Position numbers and translations under genes: made by a program. The notes beneath the pieces were generated by a model. That model was not told the origin of the DNA, searched no databases, and saw only the letters and a program-made list of their open reading frames with translations. This document shows positions 60,476-64,000 of a DNA stretch of 64,000 nucleotides, piece after piece. The DNA lies in NCBI RefSeq assembly GCF_016919165.1, contig NZ_JAFFPS010000023.1:1-64000 (forward strand). The letters run 5' to 3'. The first letter of the stretch is position 1. The number at the start of each line of letters is the position of its first letter. The stretch comes from Leptospira chreensis. Its GTDB lineage: Bacteria > Spirochaetota > Leptospiria > Leptospirales > Leptospiraceae.

Positions 60476-61687
60476 TTATTTCAGCTTCTTGAGCTTATTC
60501 TCCATGTTAGCCTTTTTATGATAGAATTGGACGAGTTTTTCCAGCTCTGCCATGTCCGAACAAACAATTTTTCCGAGATCCATACGAATAAATTTATTAT
60601 TCTTCATGATATCAGAAATGATGAGTTCGTCTTTTGGATCGGTGAGGCCGACCATCTTGAGAAGGTCTTTGGTTCCAATTTCAAAATTGTAAGCTTGTTT
60701 GGGAGCCACTTTGATTCTGTTTTTTTCTGCGAGAGTCATTAGGGTATCAACGATACGGCCTTGCGGATCTTTTAGAAGTAGATTTGCTAATTGTTTATAA
60801 GCGATCCAAATCCTTTCGGAAAGTAAAGTAATCAGCCTTGTTGCTAGTTGCGGTTGGGCTTTCACCATTCCTTCAAAGTTGGCTTTGTTGATCGCAAGTA
60901 GTTCTACGTCACCTGCTGCCACAGCAGAAGCAGAACGAGGTTTGTTGTCGAGAATCGCCATCTCGCCGAAGATATCTCCCGCTTGGAGAACCGCGAGCAT
61001 CACTTCGTTTTGATTCACGATTTTGGAAATTTTAACCTTTCCACTTTGTAGAATGAATAATTCCTTACCCGGTTCGTGTTCACAAAAGATCATCTCACTA
61101 TCTTTATAGTTTCGATTGAATTTGTTGTAATCGATCGGAGCCGCTTGAAAGGCTTGGTTTATGGTCTGTAAACGTAGTTTGGCCTGAGGTACAAACTGTC
61201 CGTTTGGAAGGTGTTTTAAATAACTTTGGTAAGCAAAAGTTGCATGTGATGTATTTTGCTGTTGAAAGTAGTATTCACCAATTTTAAAAAGTTCGTTTGG
61301 ATCTTCTTCGACTGCATTTCTAAAGGACAATCGGGTGATGGTGGTATCAAATTGGCGTAACTTCATGGAGAAGAAACGAATGATATTCATCGCAACGGCA
61401 GTAGACTTTTGGATTAAGGTTCCAAATTGGTCATAACTGACGGAAATTAACGAAACATTTGTGAGTGAGGTAGCGGATTCGATCTGCGGGTGTTGGCTCA
61501 TGGCAGCAACAACGCCGAAAAAGTCACCAGGTCCTAAAACTTGGTTGGGATCTTCTCCGACAACAGCAGTCTCACGAGTGACACGTACTTTACCCTCACG
61601 GATGATATAGAAATTGTTCGCATCCTTTTTCCCCTCTACAATGATGTAGGAGTTCGCCGGGAAAGTAACCATTTGAAAAAACGACAT
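60476..61687 (-). CDS. Tandem cyclic-nucleotide-binding-domain protein
   Basis: The protein has 403 residues. The first cNMP-binding domain spans about 5-115 (ANSYIIVEGKKDANNFYIIREGKVRV; LGPGDFFGVVAAMSQHPQ). The second spans about 180-290 (MIFCEHEPGKELFILQSGKVKIS; LQAGDIFGEMAILDNKPRSASAVA, carrying the ligand-contacting RSA). After that a helical tail has a weakly HTH-like region near 330-375 (FEIGTKDLLKMVGLTD). It could be a cAMP- or c-di-GMP-responsive regulator. It is upstream of the STAS gene. Confidence 0.82.
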   Translation of the reverse strand: MSFFQMVTFPANSYIIVEGKKDANNFYIIREGKVRVTRETAVVGEDPNQVLGPGDFFGVVAAMSQHPQIESATSLTNVSLISVSYDQFGTLIQKSTAVAMNIIRFFSMKLRQFDTTITRLSFRNAVEEDPNELFKIGEYYFQQQNTSHATFAYQSYLKHLPNGQFVPQAKLRLQTINQAFQAAPIDYNKFNRNYKDSEMIFCEHEPGKELFILQSGKVKISKIVNQNEVMLAVLQAGDIFGEMAILDNKPRSASAVAAGDVELLAINKANFEGMVKAQPQLATRLITLLSERIWIAYKQLANLLLKDPQGRIVDTLMTLAEKNRIKVAPKQAYNFEIGTKDLLKMVGLTDPKDELIISDIMKNNKFIRMDLGKIVCSDMAELEKLVQFYHKKANMENKLKKLK

Positions 61688-61765
61688 TCTTAAATCTCTG
61701 AACCCTTTTTGCTCAACGTGCCTAGTTTATTATCGGAGATCCCTAGGGCAATATTTTCGTAAAAT

Positions 61766-62296
61766 TTACTTATTTTTACTCTCTCCTAAAAATTCCATCT
61801 GAGTCAGTTCTAATTCCGCTTCTTGCGCAATTTTACTAGAATACGTATTTTTGATAATGTCCTGAAAAATCTGATGGGCTTTGTCTTCCCGACCCATTCG
61901 GACATAGGCTTTCCCAGAAATTAAGTAGGATTCGAGACCTTCTTCCGTATTGGGAAATTCTTTATAAATTTTGAGTTCGTTTTCGGCAAGAGCCAAAATA
62001 TCTCCCGTCATTCGGTAGTTGGAACTCAAAGTTTTTCTTACTTCTCGGGTTCTCGGATGGTTTGGATAGAGGATTAAAAAGCTTTTACAGGATTCCACGG
62101 ATTGCCAGTGGTTTCGGTCTTCCAAAAATTCTTTCGCTTTTTGGTAGAGAAGGTCGCCTTGTTTGGTTCGTTCATTGGCGAAAACTTGGCTTACGGAACG
62201 GTCGGCCGTAATAGGAAGAATTCCCATAGAAATAAGGATTCCTAGGGCGAAAAGGGCCCGTTTCCATAACTGCCAAACTGTAGAATTCTGTCTCAT
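61766..62296 (-). CDS. Exported tetratricopeptide-like protein
   Basis: The protein has 176 residues. The signal-like segment ALFALGILISMGILPITADR is followed by two or three helix pairs (GDLLYQKAKEFLEDRNHWQS; LALAENELKIYKEFPNTEEG; GKAYVRMGREDKAHQIFQDI), the form of TPR/YbgF-type repeats. It starts 5 bp after the VWA gene. The two probably form an envelope complex of unknown role. Confidence 0.65.
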   Translation of the reverse strand: MRQNSTVWQLWKRALFALGILISMGILPITADRSVSQVFANERTKQGDLLYQKAKEFLEDRNHWQSVESCKSFLILYPNHPRTREVRKTLSSNYRMTGDILALAENELKIYKEFPNTEEGLESYLISGKAYVRMGREDKAHQIFQDIIKNTYSSKIAQEAELELTQMEFLGESKNK

Positions 62297-62301
62297 TACT
62301 C

Positions 62302-63390
62302 TCAGTTTCGGTCAGAACTTGGATTCTCGTGAACGGGTTTTTCTTCCGAGAGGGCAAGAATTTTGGGAATTCCTGTCAGATCCCAGAGTTCTGCGGAGGC
62401 TCGCATTCGTTTTCCTTTCGGAAGGGGGAAGACAAAACGCCCCTTTCCTTCCGGTCCCAATTGGAATGCAATTTGGTGTTTGGAAAGGTCCCCCATCCTT
62501 CTCTCCCGGAGAGGGGGAACGGGAAAACTGCGTAACTTTTCCTCTGCGGGGTAAAGATACAATTGGATCATATAGGAAGTATTGGTCTTCGCCGAGTATT
62601 CATAGTTTAGAATGTATCCCGATTCCGAACCATCTTCATAGGGCAGGATGTTTAGAATTTTGATTTGGTTCTGTGTAGGGAGAGGGCCTTGTGATTCGGA
62701 ATGTGAAAGGACCACCGGTTCTGGATCTTGTGCATAAAAGATCCGTTTGAAAGAAGAATCATAGTCTTCTGGACGTTTCAAAGGATAATAATTGCCATCC
62801 CCCAGGATTGAAAGTCGTTTGAGATCTTCTTCTCCCTTCGGATCAATATCAATGCCAAGGACTTGTAATCGGAATTTTTTTCCCGATTGTTTTAATTGGT
62901 AGAGGACAGCTTTGGGATCTCCATCACAGCTTTCCACTCCATCCGAAATAAATATAATTTCTGTTTCTTGGATTTCATTCAAAAGATATTCTCCCACCAC
63001 ATTTAAGGTTTGTGCAATGGGTGTGGATCCTGCAGGAACAATGGAGGATATTTTTTGGCTCACAACGGAGGCGGCACCTCGTTGGATGGGATGATACAAA
63101 CGAGCGGAAGTACAACCGGCAATTCGGTTTCCGTAGGCAACAAGTCCCACACTCACATCCTTGGGCAATCCACCGAGAACTTGTAATAATTTTTCTTTGG
63201 CAACGGCCATTCGCGTTTTTCCATCCCATTTTTCCGACATGGAACCACTGGCATCGAGTATGAACACATATCTTTTGTTAGGTTGGACTTGGGCTGGAAG
63301 GGGAGTGAATACAAGTAAAAGAAAATAACTCAAAAGCGGCAGAACGAAATGGGAAAGAAGTCGCCTTAGATTTTCTTTTTGGTTCCGCAC
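62302..63390 (-). CDS. Exported VWA-domain protein
   Basis: The protein has 362 residues. A signal peptide (LLSYFLLLVFTPLPAQ) precedes YVFILDASGSMSEKWDGK, with the MIDAS DxSxS (46-50), then GNRIAGCTSARLYHP, IIFISDGVESCDGDPKAV and PLKRPEDYDSSF. The C-terminal ~140 residues are an additional beta domain. Such proteins bind divalent metal and a partner at the cell surface. It is the first gene of a small unit with a tetratricopeptide-like protein. Confidence 0.85.
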   Translation of the reverse strand: MRNQKENLRRLLSHFVLPLLSYFLLLVFTPLPAQVQPNKRYVFILDASGSMSEKWDGKTRMAVAKEKLLQVLGGLPKDVSVGLVAYGNRIAGCTSARLYHPIQRGAASVVSQKISSIVPAGSTPIAQTLNVVGEYLLNEIQETEIIFISDGVESCDGDPKAVLYQLKQSGKKFRLQVLGIDIDPKGEEDLKRLSILGDGNYYPLKRPEDYDSSFKRIFYAQDPEPVVLSHSESQGPLPTQNQIKILNILPYEDGSESGYILNYEYSAKTNTSYMIQLYLYPAEEKLRSFPVPPLRERRMGDLSKHQIAFQLGPEGKGRFVFPLPKGKRMRASAELWDLTGIPKILALSEEKPVHENPSSDRN

Positions 63391-63422
63391 CTGTACAACA
63401 TCGGCGAAAACTGAATTTGACC

Positions 63423-64000
63423 TTAGAGGGATTTGGGGTCTAAATAAGGCGGTTTGGCCAGGTTTGGTTTTACGAGAAGGGGAGTTCGATCAAAGTTAGA
63501 ATGTTCTCGTAGGAAACGCAGAATCATTTCGCAGGTGGCACCCCAAAGAAGGCCATCACCCAGATCAAAGTAATAAGCAAAATGATCGCGGCCGGGGATT
63601 TGAATGGCATAAAAAGGTTTTGTCCAAAGGTCAGAAAAGGGGAGAAGGATGACCCGGTCCACTTCGGCCGTATTGTGGTAAAAAGCAAAATCACCTTCGT
63701 AAGTGGCTAAAAACGGGGTGATATGGAAACCGGTCCTGGTATGAAGTCCTTCTAATTTTCCAAGAACATGGAGTGTAGAACGGTGGACTCCCATCTCTTC
63801 TTCCCATTCCCGAAGGGCTGTGACAAGGAGGTTCGGGTCTTCTTCTTCTTTCACTCCTCCCGGAAAGGAGATTTGGCCTGGATGGGATTTTAGATGTTTG
63901 GAACGTTCGGTGAGGATGATTCCTTCTGCAGATTCTTTGGATCCAAAGAGAGGAAAGATCACACCAGATTTGATTTCTGGTGTGTCGGGAATTTCGTCGA
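63423..64000 (-). CDS. NUDIX CoA pyrophosphatase-like protein (partial)
   Basis: The frame runs off the window's right end. The NudL/CoAse signature is LTERSKHLKSHPGQISFPGG followed by the Nudix helix TALREWEEEMG, and WGATCEMILRFL near the end. It would hydrolyse CoA or a related nucleotide. The upstream residues DEIPDTPEIKSGVIF are in frame, so the GTG within them is not certainly the start. Confidence 0.85.
   Translation of the reverse strand, partial: DEIPDTPEIKSGVIFPLFGSKESAEGIILTERSKHLKSHPGQISFPGGVKEEEDPNLLVTALREWEEEMGVHRSTLHVLGKLEGLHTRTGFHITPFLATYEGDFAFYHNTAEVDRVILLPFSDLWTKPFYAIQIPGRDHFAYYFDLGDGLLWGATCEMILRFLREHSNFDRTPLLVKPNLAKPPYLDPKSL

Overview
The window looks like a chromosomal segment of a Leptospira species. 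The basis is the gene style: many spirochaetal lipoproteins with relaxed lipoboxes (FNC, LHC, THC, SFVSC), a DUF1554 lipoprotein, FadL/OmpP1-type and OprP-type porins, two ExbD copies with TonB, paired DUF1549/DUF1553 and DUF1501 proteins, a moderately AT-rich backbone and several GTG or TTG starts. A phasin-like gene and broad environmental metabolism suggest a saprophytic or low-virulence clade. That placement is inference.

Layout. 1-13.6 kb: the end of a chemotaxis-receptor-like gene, a TetR/hydrolase pair with two matching operator-like sites, a LURP-one-like protein, an outer-membrane FadL homologue, a divergent SDR/AraC pair, an effector-binding-domain protein, a tiny membrane HExxH protein, a nuclease-like/ParA fusion and a 1010-residue surface lipoprotein. 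13.9-18.8 kb: a DUF1554 lipoprotein, an MliC-like protein, tmRNA (ssrA, minus strand) and a three-gene lipoprotein/cytosolic/MotB-like operon. 18.8-19.8 kb: a lipoprotein gene with related 29-bp imperfect palindromes inside its 5' end and again downstream. 20-28.2 kb: AraC, VOC, GH25 lysozyme, modABC and a run of small minus-strand genes.

28.2-33.8 kb is a clearly more AT-rich accessory block on the minus strand. It encodes a ParB-like protein, an SNF2-type helicase, a DUF3883-type nuclease-like protein, a beta-class DNA methyltransferase and a small RHH-like protein, next to a broken VapC toxin gene. It reads as one transcription unit. It is the best candidate in the window for an uncharacterised restriction/defence system.

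33.9-64 kb returns to housekeeping and envelope genes: glycerol facilitator, malic enzyme, DoxX/AraC, a phasin under two palindromic operators, an ExbB-ExbD-ExbD-TonB operon, a Ktr/Trk potassium system with a cobalamin-binding-like protein, an adenosine-deaminase-like enzyme, MATE exporter, patatin with a cNMP domain, an SPFH/coil/zinc-ribbon operon, DUF1549/DUF1501, an OprP-like porin with a lipoprotein, gmd, an adenylate-cyclase remnant, and a STAS/cNMP/tetratricopeptide-like/VWA cluster. The window ends inside a NUDIX CoA-pyrophosphatase-like gene.

No transposase, rRNA, tRNA or CRISPR array was recognised. All family calls come from reading motifs; no database search was run.
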